Assembly: GCF_001434695.1 (NCBI RefSeq)
Contig: NZ_AZDI01000009.1
Location: 1-64,000 of the forward strand
Source: Dellaglioa algida DSM 15638
GTDB taxonomy: Bacteria; Bacillota; Bacilli; Lactobacillales; Lactobacillaceae
Reading direction: 5' to 3'
DNA length: 64,000 nt
Position numbers and translations under genes: made by a program. This document shows, in pieces, positions 56,761-64,000 of this stretch. Position 1 is the stretch's first letter, and every line of letters begins with the position of its first letter. The notes beneath the pieces are model-generated. The model saw only the letters and a list, made by a program, of their open reading frames with translations. It did no database searches and was not told the DNA's origin.

Positions 56761-56796
56761 TAACGTTTCGATAATAATCGAGGCGTTATTTTTTTT
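56761..56796 (+). terminator. Terminator after zwf
   Basis: A TAACGTTTCGAT/ATCGAGGCGTTA stem (two G-U pairs, loop AATA) is followed by eight T. Confidence 0.9.
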
Positions 56797-56919
56797 GCAA
56801 ACGATTCTTTATTGCGAACGGGGCGGGTAAGAAGTCAAGGTGATAGATGACAATGATGAGTGATTGGTTTTAAATAGAACGTATGTTTGTTATAATGAAT
56901 TAAGAAAAGGGGTGGACTA

Positions 56920-58062
56920 ATGGCTGAGTTGAATGGTATCACAATAGATGAAAATTTATTAAAAAGGAAAATAATTCATGTTGATATGGATGCTTTTTAT
57001 GCATCAATTGAAGAACGTGAACATCCCGAATTTATCGGAAAGCCATTAGTAATCGCTCATGATCCGAGAAAAAATGGTGGTCGTGGCGTTGTTGCCACAG
57101 CTAATTATGAGGCCAGAAAATTAGGTATCCACTCTGCCATGGCGGCACAAGAAGCTTATGAAATTTGTCCTAAAGCTATCTTTAAAGCACCGGATTTCAC
57201 GTTGTATAAAGAGGTTTCAAGTCAACTTCATGAAATATTTCATGAATACACCGAAATGATTGAACCAATTGCATTTGATGAAGCCTATTTGGATGTTACG
57301 CAGAACAAAAAAGAAATTAAGAGTGCTATTCAGGTGGCACATTTGATTCAAAGAGAGATTTATCAGAAATTACATTTGACCTGTTCAACAGGCGTTTCAT
57401 ACAATAAATTTTTGGCAAAATTAGCATCAGATTATAATAAGCCGGCAGGTATGACGCTAATACTTCCAGGCGATGTTATTCCTTTTTTATCCAGCTTACC
57501 GATTGGGAAATTTAGGGGTGTTGGTAAAAAAACGGCTCCTAAGATGATTGATCAAGGTATTTTTACTGGAAAAGAACTGTTGGAAAAATCTGAGGTTGAA
57601 TTAATACAACAATTTGGTAAATTAGGCTATTTCCTATACAAACGAGTGCGTGGCGTAGATGACAGACCAGTTGAATGGCAAAGAGAACGAAAGTCTATTG
57701 GGAGTGAGCGAACATATGGGAAATTGTTGATGACGATTGACGAGGTGGAAACTCAGCTTAGATATATTGCGAGCTTAGTCTCGGAAACGTTGAATAAACA
57801 ACAGAAACATGGGAAAACATTAGTTATTAAAGTTCGGTATCAAGATTTTACGACGCTCACAAAAAGATTAACATTGGACGAATTTATCCGTAATGATGCG
57901 GCCACGATTTATTTTTATGGTCGGCAGATATTTGATGAAATTTTAGGTGCCGAGAAGGGGATTCGGTTACTTGGATTAACGATGACAAATTTGGCACCAA
58001 TCGGTTTTGAAAACATGAAGTTGCCTTTATTTGAAAAAAAAGTGTTGAATCAGCCTTTGTAA
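56920..58062 (+). CDS. dinB: DNA polymerase IV
   Basis: A 380-residue Y-family translesion polymerase. The active-site segments [16 protein letters not shown] and FDEAYLDV carry the metal-binding carboxylates, with the YxAR-type NYEARKLGI between them. A little-finger domain occupies the C-terminal 120 residues. No clamp-binding peptide is obvious by eye beyond the end PLFEKK. No clear LexA box is seen upstream. Confidence 0.97.
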   Translation: MAELNGITIDENLLKRKIIHVDMDAFYASIEEREHPEFIGKPLVIAHDPRKNGGRGVVATANYEARKLGIHSAMAAQEAYEICPKAIFKAPDFTLYKEVSSQLHEIFHEYTEMIEPIAFDEAYLDVTQNKKEIKSAIQVAHLIQREIYQKLHLTCSTGVSYNKFLAKLASDYNKPAGMTLILPGDVIPFLSSLPIGKFRGVGKKTAPKMIDQGIFTGKELLEKSEVELIQQFGKLGYFLYKRVRGVDDRPVEWQRERKSIGSERTYGKLLMTIDEVETQLRYIASLVSETLNKQQKHGKTLVIKVRYQDFTTLTKRLTLDEFIRNDAATIYFYGRQIFDEILGAEKGIRLLGLTMTNLAPIGFENMKLPLFEKKVLNQPL

Positions 58063-58119
58063 TTGGGCTCAATAACCGTTATACTTAAGAGCAACTTTGG
58101 AAATGAAAGAAGATTAATC

Positions 58120-58800
58120 ATGAAAATTACATGGCTTGGACAATCCAGTGTTCAAATTATTACTGATAATCAGTTAACGATTTTAATTGATCCATTCATT
58201 AAAGACAATCCATTAGTTAAGACAACTGTTGCGGAATTAAATCCGGATTACATTTTGGTAACCCATGCACATTATGATCATGTGGGTGATACGATTGAGT
58301 TGGCTAAGCAATCTGATGCTACGGTTATTTCAATTACTGATTTAGCTAATTATTTTAAATCTGAAGGATTAACGGTTGAAGCATTGAATTTTGGTGGTCA
58401 ACTTATGCTACCATTTGGCTCGGTGAAACTTGTGCCAGCATGGCATACCGCTGCACTCGCCATTGATGACGATCCTAGAACGTTAGGTGTTGCAGCGGGT
58501 TTTGAGTTACATATTGATGGTAAAGTTCTGTACCATGCCGGCGACACAGCTTTGTTTTCAGATATGAAGTTAGTTAACCACATGGAACCCGTTGATTTAG
58601 CATTCTTACCCATTGGTGATACTTTCACAATGGGATTAGAAGATGCGGCAATTGCGGCTGAGTTTGTTCAAGCTAAAAAGGTTGTGCCAATCCACTATAA
58701 TACGTTTGCAAAAATTGAGCAGGATCCTGTTGAGTTCGTTCAATTATTGAATGATGGTGTTGGTATCATTCCCGAAATTGATGTTCCGTTTGAGTTTTAA
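58120..58800 (+). CDS. UPF0173 metal-dependent hydrolase (YtkL-like)
   Basis: A 226-residue metallo-beta-lactamase-fold hydrolase of the UPF0173 family. The metal motif THAHYDHVGD (about 48-57), DTALFSDM and the late PIHYNTF are conserved. The function is unknown. ATG 58120 is chosen because the family begins KITWLGQSSV and GAAAGAAG precedes it. It is 15 bases before the nrnA-like gene, the usual neighbour. Confidence 0.93.
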   Translation: MKITWLGQSSVQIITDNQLTILIDPFIKDNPLVKTTVAELNPDYILVTHAHYDHVGDTIELAKQSDATVISITDLANYFKSEGLTVEALNFGGQLMLPFGSVKLVPAWHTAALAIDDDPRTLGVAAGFELHIDGKVLYHAGDTALFSDMKLVNHMEPVDLAFLPIGDTFTMGLEDAAIAAEFVQAKKVVPIHYNTFAKIEQDPVEFVQLLNDGVGIIPEIDVPFEF

Positions 58801-58815
58801 GAAGGAGTCGTTTAA

Positions 58816-59769
58816 GTGAAAATTGAATTAGAGATATTAAAGAAAATTAAACAATTTGATACAATTATTATTCATCGACATCAAAGTCCAGATCCTGACG
58901 CAATTGGATCTCAATCTGGATTAGCAGCGATAATTCGTGCAAGCTTTCCCGAAAAAAAGGTTTACCAAGTTGGTGCACCATCGGCTGGGTTAGCCTGGAT
59001 TAGCGACCAAGATGAAATTGCTGATGATTTGTACAATGATGCGCTTGTAATTGTAATTGATACGGCTAATCGACCAAGAATCGAAGATGATCGCTATACG
59101 ACAGGGGCATACCTAATTAAGCTTGATCATCACCCAAATGAAGATGTTTATGGTGATTTGGTTTGGGTAAAAACAGGGGCATCAAGTAGTTCCGAATTAG
59201 TCATGGATTTAGTTGATCAAGTTGAGGGCGGATTAACCGTAACTGATGACGCGGCCAGAATGCTTTATGCTGGTATCGTTGGTGATACCGGTCGCTTTAT
59301 GTATTCGGCAACGACTGCGCACACAATGCAGGTGGTTGCCGAATTAATGGCTTATCATTTTTCAACAACTAAAATAAACCAAAAGATGGATAATATTACG
59401 GCAGGTGTGGCTAAATTATCAGGCTATGTATATGACAATTTAGTGATTACGGAGCATAAAGCCGCATACGTTGTATTAACGCATGATTATCTTGATTCAA
59501 TAGAGTTGGGCGATGCTGGCTCATCTCAAATTGTACCGTTACCAGGTAAAATTATTGAAGTTCAATGTTGGGCAATTTTTGTTCAACAAAAGGATGGTAG
59601 CTACCGCGTTCGATTACGTTCAAAGGGACCAATAATCAACCAATTAGCAAAAGAGCATGACGGTGGTGGACATCCCATGGCCAGTGGTGCAAGAGCCAAA
59701 GACCAAGCAGAGTACGAAGAAATAGTTAAATCACTTGATGACTTAGCTAGGACATACACAGGAGAATAA
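58816..59769 (+). CDS. DHH/DHHA1 bifunctional oligoribonuclease/pAp phosphatase (NrnA-like)
   Basis: A 317-residue DHH phosphoesterase with IIHRHQSPDPDAIGSQ as motif I, VIDTANRPR as motif II, LDHHPN as the DHH motif (about residues 95-100) and GDTGRFMY. The late GGGHPMASGA is the DHHA1 substrate loop. NrnA-type enzymes degrade nanoRNAs and pAp. It starts at GTG with GAAGGAG upstream. Confidence 0.94.
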   Translation: MKIELEILKKIKQFDTIIIHRHQSPDPDAIGSQSGLAAIIRASFPEKKVYQVGAPSAGLAWISDQDEIADDLYNDALVIVIDTANRPRIEDDRYTTGAYLIKLDHHPNEDVYGDLVWVKTGASSSSELVMDLVDQVEGGLTVTDDAARMLYAGIVGDTGRFMYSATTAHTMQVVAELMAYHFSTTKINQKMDNITAGVAKLSGYVYDNLVITEHKAAYVVLTHDYLDSIELGDAGSSQIVPLPGKIIEVQCWAIFVQQKDGSYRVRLRSKGPIINQLAKEHDGGGHPMASGARAKDQAEYEEIVKSLDDLARTYTGE

Positions 59770-59770
59770 G

Positions 59771-61096
59771 ATGCCAGAAAACTTTAAAAATTTTGGCCTA
59801 AAATCGTATCTTTTAAAAGCGATTGAGGCGATTCATTTCAATGTACCAACGGAAGTTCAACAACGACTAATTCCCGTTATTATGAAGGGCAAAAGCGTCG
59901 TAGGCCAATCCCAAACAGGGAGTGGTAAAACACATACTTTCTTATTACCAATCTTTAACCAAATTGATTCAACTAACAATACGGTTCAAGCAGTTATCAC
60001 AACGCCAAGTCGTGAACTTGCTTACCAAATTTATGAAGCTGCAAAACAATTGGCAGAATTTAGTCCTGAACCAATTCATATCCAAAATTATGTTGGTGGG
60101 ACAGATAAACAACGTCAAATTGATAAATTAAGTAGAAGACAACCACAAATTGTTATCGGGACGCCTGGACGAATTGCTGATTTAATGGGTAGTAACGATT
60201 TAGACATCCATAATGCCTCAATCTTAGTTGTCGATGAAGCTGATATGACGCTTGATTTGGGATTTTTGAAGGAGACGGACCAGATTGCTTCGGCCTTACC
60301 TTCTGATCTTCAAATGATGGTCTTTTCAGCAACGATTCCTCAGAAGTTACAACCATTTTTAAAGAAGTACATGAAAAATCCGGTTGTTGAAGAAATTGCT
60401 GCTAAGTCAGTGATTAGTGATACGATTGAAAATTGGATTATTCCGACAAAAGGACACGATCGAAATGAAGTTATTTATCAATTAATTACAATGGGCCAAC
60501 CTTATATTGCACTTATTTTTGCCAATACAAAAACGCGTGTTGATGAAATTGTTGAATACTTACGTGGCAAAGATTTAAAAGTTGCCAAAATTCATGGGGA
60601 TGTTCCAGCTCGTGAACGAAAACGCGTAATGAAAGAAGTACAAAAATTAGATTTTCAATATGTGGTTGCAACTGATTTAGCTGCCCGTGGAATTGATATT
60701 GAAGGTGTTTCACATGTTATTAATGATGATATTCCAAACGACTTAGAATTCTTTATTCATCGAGTTGGACGTACTGGTCGTAATGGCCTTAGCGGAATTG
60801 CGATGACATTATATGAACCAAATGAAGAAAATAAAATTGCTGAATTAGAAGCAATGGGTATTAAATTTGCGCCCAAAGATATTAAAAAAGGCGAAATCGT
60901 TGACTCTTATGATCGTAATCGTCGTGAAAATCGTAAACAAACAAAAGATCCTTTAGCTCCCGTTATTAAGGGAATGGTTAAAAAAGAGAAGAAAAAACGT
61001 AAACCTGGATACAAGAAAAAGATCCAAAAAGCAATTAAACGTAAAGATCAAATGGATCGTCGCGTTAACAGAAAGCAAAATCGTAAAGAATCGTAA
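59771..61096 (+). CDS. cshB: DEAD-box RNA helicase CshB-like
   Basis: A 441-residue helicase. The Q motif precedes Walker A (SQTGSGKTH), then TPSRELA, TPGR, VDEADM (a DEAD variant, DEAD in full as VVDEAD), SAT, and the C-terminal ARGIDIEG and HRVGRTGR. The basic tail (KKEKKKRKPGYKKKIQK) is typical of the CshB group, which aids ribosome assembly and mRNA folding in the cold. It follows the nrnA-like gene by one base. Confidence 0.95.
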   Translation: MPENFKNFGLKSYLLKAIEAIHFNVPTEVQQRLIPVIMKGKSVVGQSQTGSGKTHTFLLPIFNQIDSTNNTVQAVITTPSRELAYQIYEAAKQLAEFSPEPIHIQNYVGGTDKQRQIDKLSRRQPQIVIGTPGRIADLMGSNDLDIHNASILVVDEADMTLDLGFLKETDQIASALPSDLQMMVFSATIPQKLQPFLKKYMKNPVVEEIAAKSVISDTIENWIIPTKGHDRNEVIYQLITMGQPYIALIFANTKTRVDEIVEYLRGKDLKVAKIHGDVPARERKRVMKEVQKLDFQYVVATDLAARGIDIEGVSHVINDDIPNDLEFFIHRVGRTGRNGLSGIAMTLYEPNEENKIAELEAMGIKFAPKDIKKGEIVDSYDRNRRENRKQTKDPLAPVIKGMVKKEKKKRKPGYKKKIQKAIKRKDQMDRRVNRKQNRKES

Positions 61097-61103
61097 GCTA
61101 GAT

Positions 61104-61132
61104 TTGACAATTTGAGTGGTTTTCAATATAAT
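61104..61132 (+). promoter_or_regulatory. Consensus promoter of the alaS leader
   Basis: Perfect TTGACA (61104-61109) and TATAAT (61127-61132) are separated by exactly 17 bases. Transcription should start near 61139, at the head of the T-box RNA. Confidence 0.92.
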
Positions 61133-61138
61133 TTTTAT

Positions 61139-61343
61139 TAGAAACAAGGATAATTTTAAATAGATGGACAGAAACATTTCGTTTGCTGAGAGAAATGATT
61201 ATTTAAAAGAGCTACCTTGTGATATGAATGTAGAGAATGACGTCCACTCAACGTTATCGAGCTTAAGAGGTAAACGACTAAAACATCGTTGCAAGTAAGG
61301 TGGTACCGCGCTATAAGCGTCCTTACTCGCAGCGGTGTTTTTT
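61139..61343 (+). promoter_or_regulatory. T-box leader of alaS
   Basis: The T-box core AAGGTGGTACCGCG lies at 61297-61310. Stem I is closed by ACAAGG (61144-61149) with CCTTGT (61215-61220). The specifier is most likely GCT, an Ala codon, at 61211-61213, followed by A. The terminator arms GCAAGTAAGG/CCTTACTCGC (61291-61300 with 61321-61330) precede a run of T at 61338-61343. Uncharged tRNA-Ala would stabilise the antiterminator and switch on alaS. The specifier choice rests on position within stem I. Confidence 0.92.
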
Positions 61344-61371
61344 GCTTAAAAATAGAAGGGAAGTTACACCT

Positions 61372-64000
61372 ATGAAAAAAATGACAAGTACTGAAATTAG
61401 ACAAATGTATCTAGATTTCTTTAAAGAAAAAGGGCATACCATTGAACCAAGTGCTTCATTACTCCCCGTAGATGATCCAACGTTATTGTGGATCAATTCG
61501 GGCGTGGCCACTTTAAAAAAATATTTTGACGGGTCAGTTGTACCAGAAAACCCCAGGATTACGAATGCGCAAAAAAGTATCAGAACAAATGATATCGAAA
61601 ATGTAGGGAAAACAGCACGTCACCATACGTTATTTGAGATGCTAGGTAACTTTTCAATTGGTGATTACTTTAAACCCGAAGCAATTAATTGGGCTTGGGA
61701 ATTACTGACAAGTGAAAAATGGTTTGCTTTTGATCCTGAAAAATTATACGTTACCGTTTATCCAAAGGATTTAGAAGCGAAACGGATTTGGTTGGAAGAG
61801 GTTAAATTACCCAAGAATCACCTTGTAGAAGTAGAAGATAACTTTTGGGATATTGGTCAAGGACCTAGTGGACCCGATACAGAAATATTCTATGATCGTG
61901 GACAAAGTTTCAATAATTTGGCTGAAGATGATCCTGAGAATTATCCTGGTGGTGAAAATGAACGTTATCTAGAAGTTTGGAACATTGTTTTCTCTGAATT
62001 TAATCACACACCTGAAAATACGTATGAACCATTACCTCATCAAAATATTGATACGGGGATGGGCTTAGAACGTGTTGTTTCTATTTTCCAAAATGCTAAG
62101 ACTAATTTTGAGACGGATCTATTTTTACCATTAATCGATGCAACTGAAAAAATGAGTGATAATAAAAAATATGACGATAATGAACAAGATGATATTTCAT
62201 TTAAAGTTATTGCGGATCATGTACGTGCTATTTCGTTTGCAATTGGTGATGGCGCATTGCCTTCAAATGAAGGACGTGGTTATGTTATCCGTCGTTTAAT
62301 CCGTCGTGCTGTTATGCATGGACAAAAATTAGGTATTGAAGGATCATTTTTAACGCAACTTGTACCCGTCGTTGGAAATATCATGAAGGATTATTATCCG
62401 GAAGTTTTAGAACAAGCTGAGTATATTTCTAAAATTGTGCGTTCTGAAGAAGAACGTTTTAATGAAACGTTAAAAGATGGATTGCAATTGTTGAATAATC
62501 TGATTGAGACAACTAAGGCAGAAAATAAATCAGAATTATCTGGTGCCGGAGTCTTTAAATTATATGATACTTATGGATTTCCATTTGAATTAACAAAAGA
62601 ATACGCAGAAGATGAAGGCCTATCAGTCGATCAAGAAGGTTTTAATGCAGAAATGCAACAACAAAAGGAACGTGCCCGCGCTGCTCGTGGTAACGCGAAG
62701 TCAATGGGCGTTCAAAATGGGTTATTAACCGATATTAAAACGGTTAGTGAGTACGTCGGATATACGCATCCCGATGTTAATGAAACAGAAATAGTTGATT
62801 TAATCGTTGATAATGAATTAGTGGATACGATTAAACCGGGAGACAATGCACAGGTTATATTCTCTAAGACACCTTTTTATGCTGAGATGGGTGGACAAGT
62901 TGCCGATAAAGGGACTGTTAAAGATACGAGTGGTAATGTCATTGCCGAGGTAGAAGATGTTCAGCATGCACCAAATGGACAAAACTTACATGCGATTAAA
63001 GTTCTTGCACCTATGGAGAAAAATCAATTAGTATCTTTAGAAATTAATCAAGATTTCCATAAGAAAGTTGAAAAAAATCATACGGCCACTCATTTACTTG
63101 ATCAAGCATTAAGGGATGTCTTGGGTGAGCATACTCACCAAGCTGGATCACTTGTTGAACCAACTTATTTACGTTTTGATTTTACAAATATTGGTTCTGT
63201 TTCAGAAAAACAATTGGAAAAAGTTGAAAAGATTGTTAACGATAAAATTTGGGCTGAATTGGCCGTCGAGACGGTTGAAACGGATATTGAATCTGCTAAG
63301 AATATGGGTGCTATTGCTTTATTCTCAGAAAAATATGGCAAAATCGTTCGTGTCGTTAAAATTGGTGATTATTCAATTGAGTTCTGTGGTGGGACACATG
63401 TTGCTAATACCAGCGAAATTGGTTTATTTAAAATCATTTCTGAATCAGGTGTTGGTGCTGGTGTTCGCCGAATTGAAGCAGTAACTTCTAAAGAAGCATT
63501 TGACTTTTTAAATGGTCGAAGTACCCTTTTAGAATCAGTGGCACAACAAGTAAAAGCTAATAAAGTTGTGGAAGTACCTAAGAAAATAGAACAACTTCAG
63601 GCTTCATTAAAAACTAGCGAACAACAGATTCAAGCATTTGAGGATAAAATTGCCAGCCAACAAGCTGGAGATGTCTTTAAGAATAAACAAGAAATTAATG
63701 GTAAAACACTTATCGCAGCACAAGTTTCGGTTTCCGGAATGTCTCAATTACGTCAGCTTGCGGATCAGTGGAAAACACAGGGCTTATCAGATGTCCTGGC
63801 AATTGGAACGACAAGTGATGATGGTAAAGTTAATTTAATTACTGCCGTTAGCGCCGATGGAATTAAATCGGGGTTAAAAGCTGGAGATTTAATTAAGACA
63901 ATCGCACCGTTCGTCGGTGGCGGTGGTGGTGGCCGACCAGATTTAGCACAAGCCGGTGGTAAGAATCCAGCCGGGTTGGGTGACGCAATCAAAGAGGCAA
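61372..64000 (+). CDS. alaS: Alanyl-tRNA synthetase (3' end beyond window)
   Basis: At least 876 residues of a synthetase that reads through to the window edge with no stop. The class II catalytic core is at the start (FFKEKGHTIEPSASLLP, HHTLFEMLGNFSIGDY). The editing site has HTATHLL and CGGTHV. The C-Ala domain ends in GGGGGGRPDLAQAGGK with DAIKEA at the edge, so only a handful of residues are missing. The ATG at 61372 has AGAAGGGAAG upstream and follows the T-box terminator by 28 bases. Confidence 0.98.
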   Translation, partial: MKKMTSTEIRQMYLDFFKEKGHTIEPSASLLPVDDPTLLWINSGVATLKKYFDGSVVPENPRITNAQKSIRTNDIENVGKTARHHTLFEMLGNFSIGDYFKPEAINWAWELLTSEKWFAFDPEKLYVTVYPKDLEAKRIWLEEVKLPKNHLVEVEDNFWDIGQGPSGPDTEIFYDRGQSFNNLAEDDPENYPGGENERYLEVWNIVFSEFNHTPENTYEPLPHQNIDTGMGLERVVSIFQNAKTNFETDLFLPLIDATEKMSDNKKYDDNEQDDISFKVIADHVRAISFAIGDGALPSNEGRGYVIRRLIRRAVMHGQKLGIEGSFLTQLVPVVGNIMKDYYPEVLEQAEYISKIVRSEEERFNETLKDGLQLLNNLIETTKAENKSELSGAGVFKLYDTYGFPFELTKEYAEDEGLSVDQEGFNAEMQQQKERARAARGNAKSMGVQNGLLTDIKTVSEYVGYTHPDVNETEIVDLIVDNELVDTIKPGDNAQVIFSKTPFYAEMGGQVADKGTVKDTSGNVIAEVEDVQHAPNGQNLHAIKVLAPMEKNQLVSLEINQDFHKKVEKNHTATHLLDQALRDVLGEHTHQAGSLVEPTYLRFDFTNIGSVSEKQLEKVEKIVNDKIWAELAVETVETDIESAKNMGAIALFSEKYGKIVRVVKIGDYSIEFCGGTHVANTSEIGLFKIISESGVGAGVRRIEAVTSKEAFDFLNGRSTLLESVAQQVKANKVVEVPKKIEQLQASLKTSEQQIQAFEDKIASQQAGDVFKNKQEINGKTLIAAQVSVSGMSQLRQLADQWKTQGLSDVLAIGTTSDDGKVNLITAVSADGIKSGLKAGDLIKTIAPFVGGGGGGRPDLAQAGGKNPAGLGDAIKEA

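Overview
The window reads as the chromosome of an AT-rich lactic acid bacterium, most likely a member of the Lactobacillaceae. The case rests on gene order: a Bacillus/Lactobacillus-type tRNA run, the spx-mecA-coiA-pepF-yjbH-relQ-nadK-rluD-mgtE neighbourhood, and the long ftsK-ymfF-ymfH-ymfI-rodZ-like-pgsA-cinA-rny-ymdB-mutS-mutL-ruvA-ruvB-queA-tgt-yajC block. I cannot name the genus from the sequence alone.

Layout. (1) 1-1070: eleven complete tRNA genes and the tail of a twelfth. (2) 1055-7766: a compact 6.7-kb integrated element inserted in the 3' end of tRNA-Leu(CAA). It is bounded by a perfect 28-bp direct repeat and carries a tyrosine integrase, a DUF3173 partner, an HUH replication initiator/relaxase-like protein, an FtsK/TcpA-like ATPase, several small unknown proteins, a tandem ribbon-helix-helix protein, a strong promoter with an overlapping palindrome and a candidate replication/transfer origin. 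(3) 8150-10964: anaerobic ribonucleotide reductase nrdDG behind an NrdR box. (4) 11057-16287: a cell-envelope stress module, with a VanX-like D,D-dipeptidase, a BceS-like kinase and a frameshifted BceR-like regulator on one strand, and a divergent BceAB-type transporter. (5) 16316-18459: an HmoB/TRAP-like protein, a metallo-beta-lactamase hydrolase and spx. (6) 18623-27403: mecA, a coiA interrupted by an in-frame stop, pepF, yjbH, relQ, nadK, a pseudouridine synthase, mgtE and a small membrane protein. (7) 27633-34707: cutC, 6-phosphogluconolactonase, an orphan sorbitol-type PTS IIA, an AI-2E family transporter, guaC, ebsC, rlmA, a probable small RNA or leader, trmL and a DUF1033 gene. (8) 34819-55097: the conserved DNA-maintenance block, from which recA is missing at its usual place between cinA and rny. 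(9) 55266-64000: zwf, dinB, ytkL, an nrnA-like gene, cshB and alaS behind a T-box; alaS runs off the window.

The housekeeping regions are well conserved and mostly on the + strand, with intrinsic terminators marking operon ends. The integrated element is the main accessory region. Its set of Int, Xis-like partner, Rep and FtsK-like ATPase, with no visible mating-pair genes, resembles streptococcal integrative and mobilizable elements with non-canonical relaxases. It also parallels the actinomycete integrative conjugative elements, which move with an FtsK-like pump. Two genes look damaged or phase-variable: the BceR-like regulator (8-A homopolymer) and coiA (in-frame TAA).
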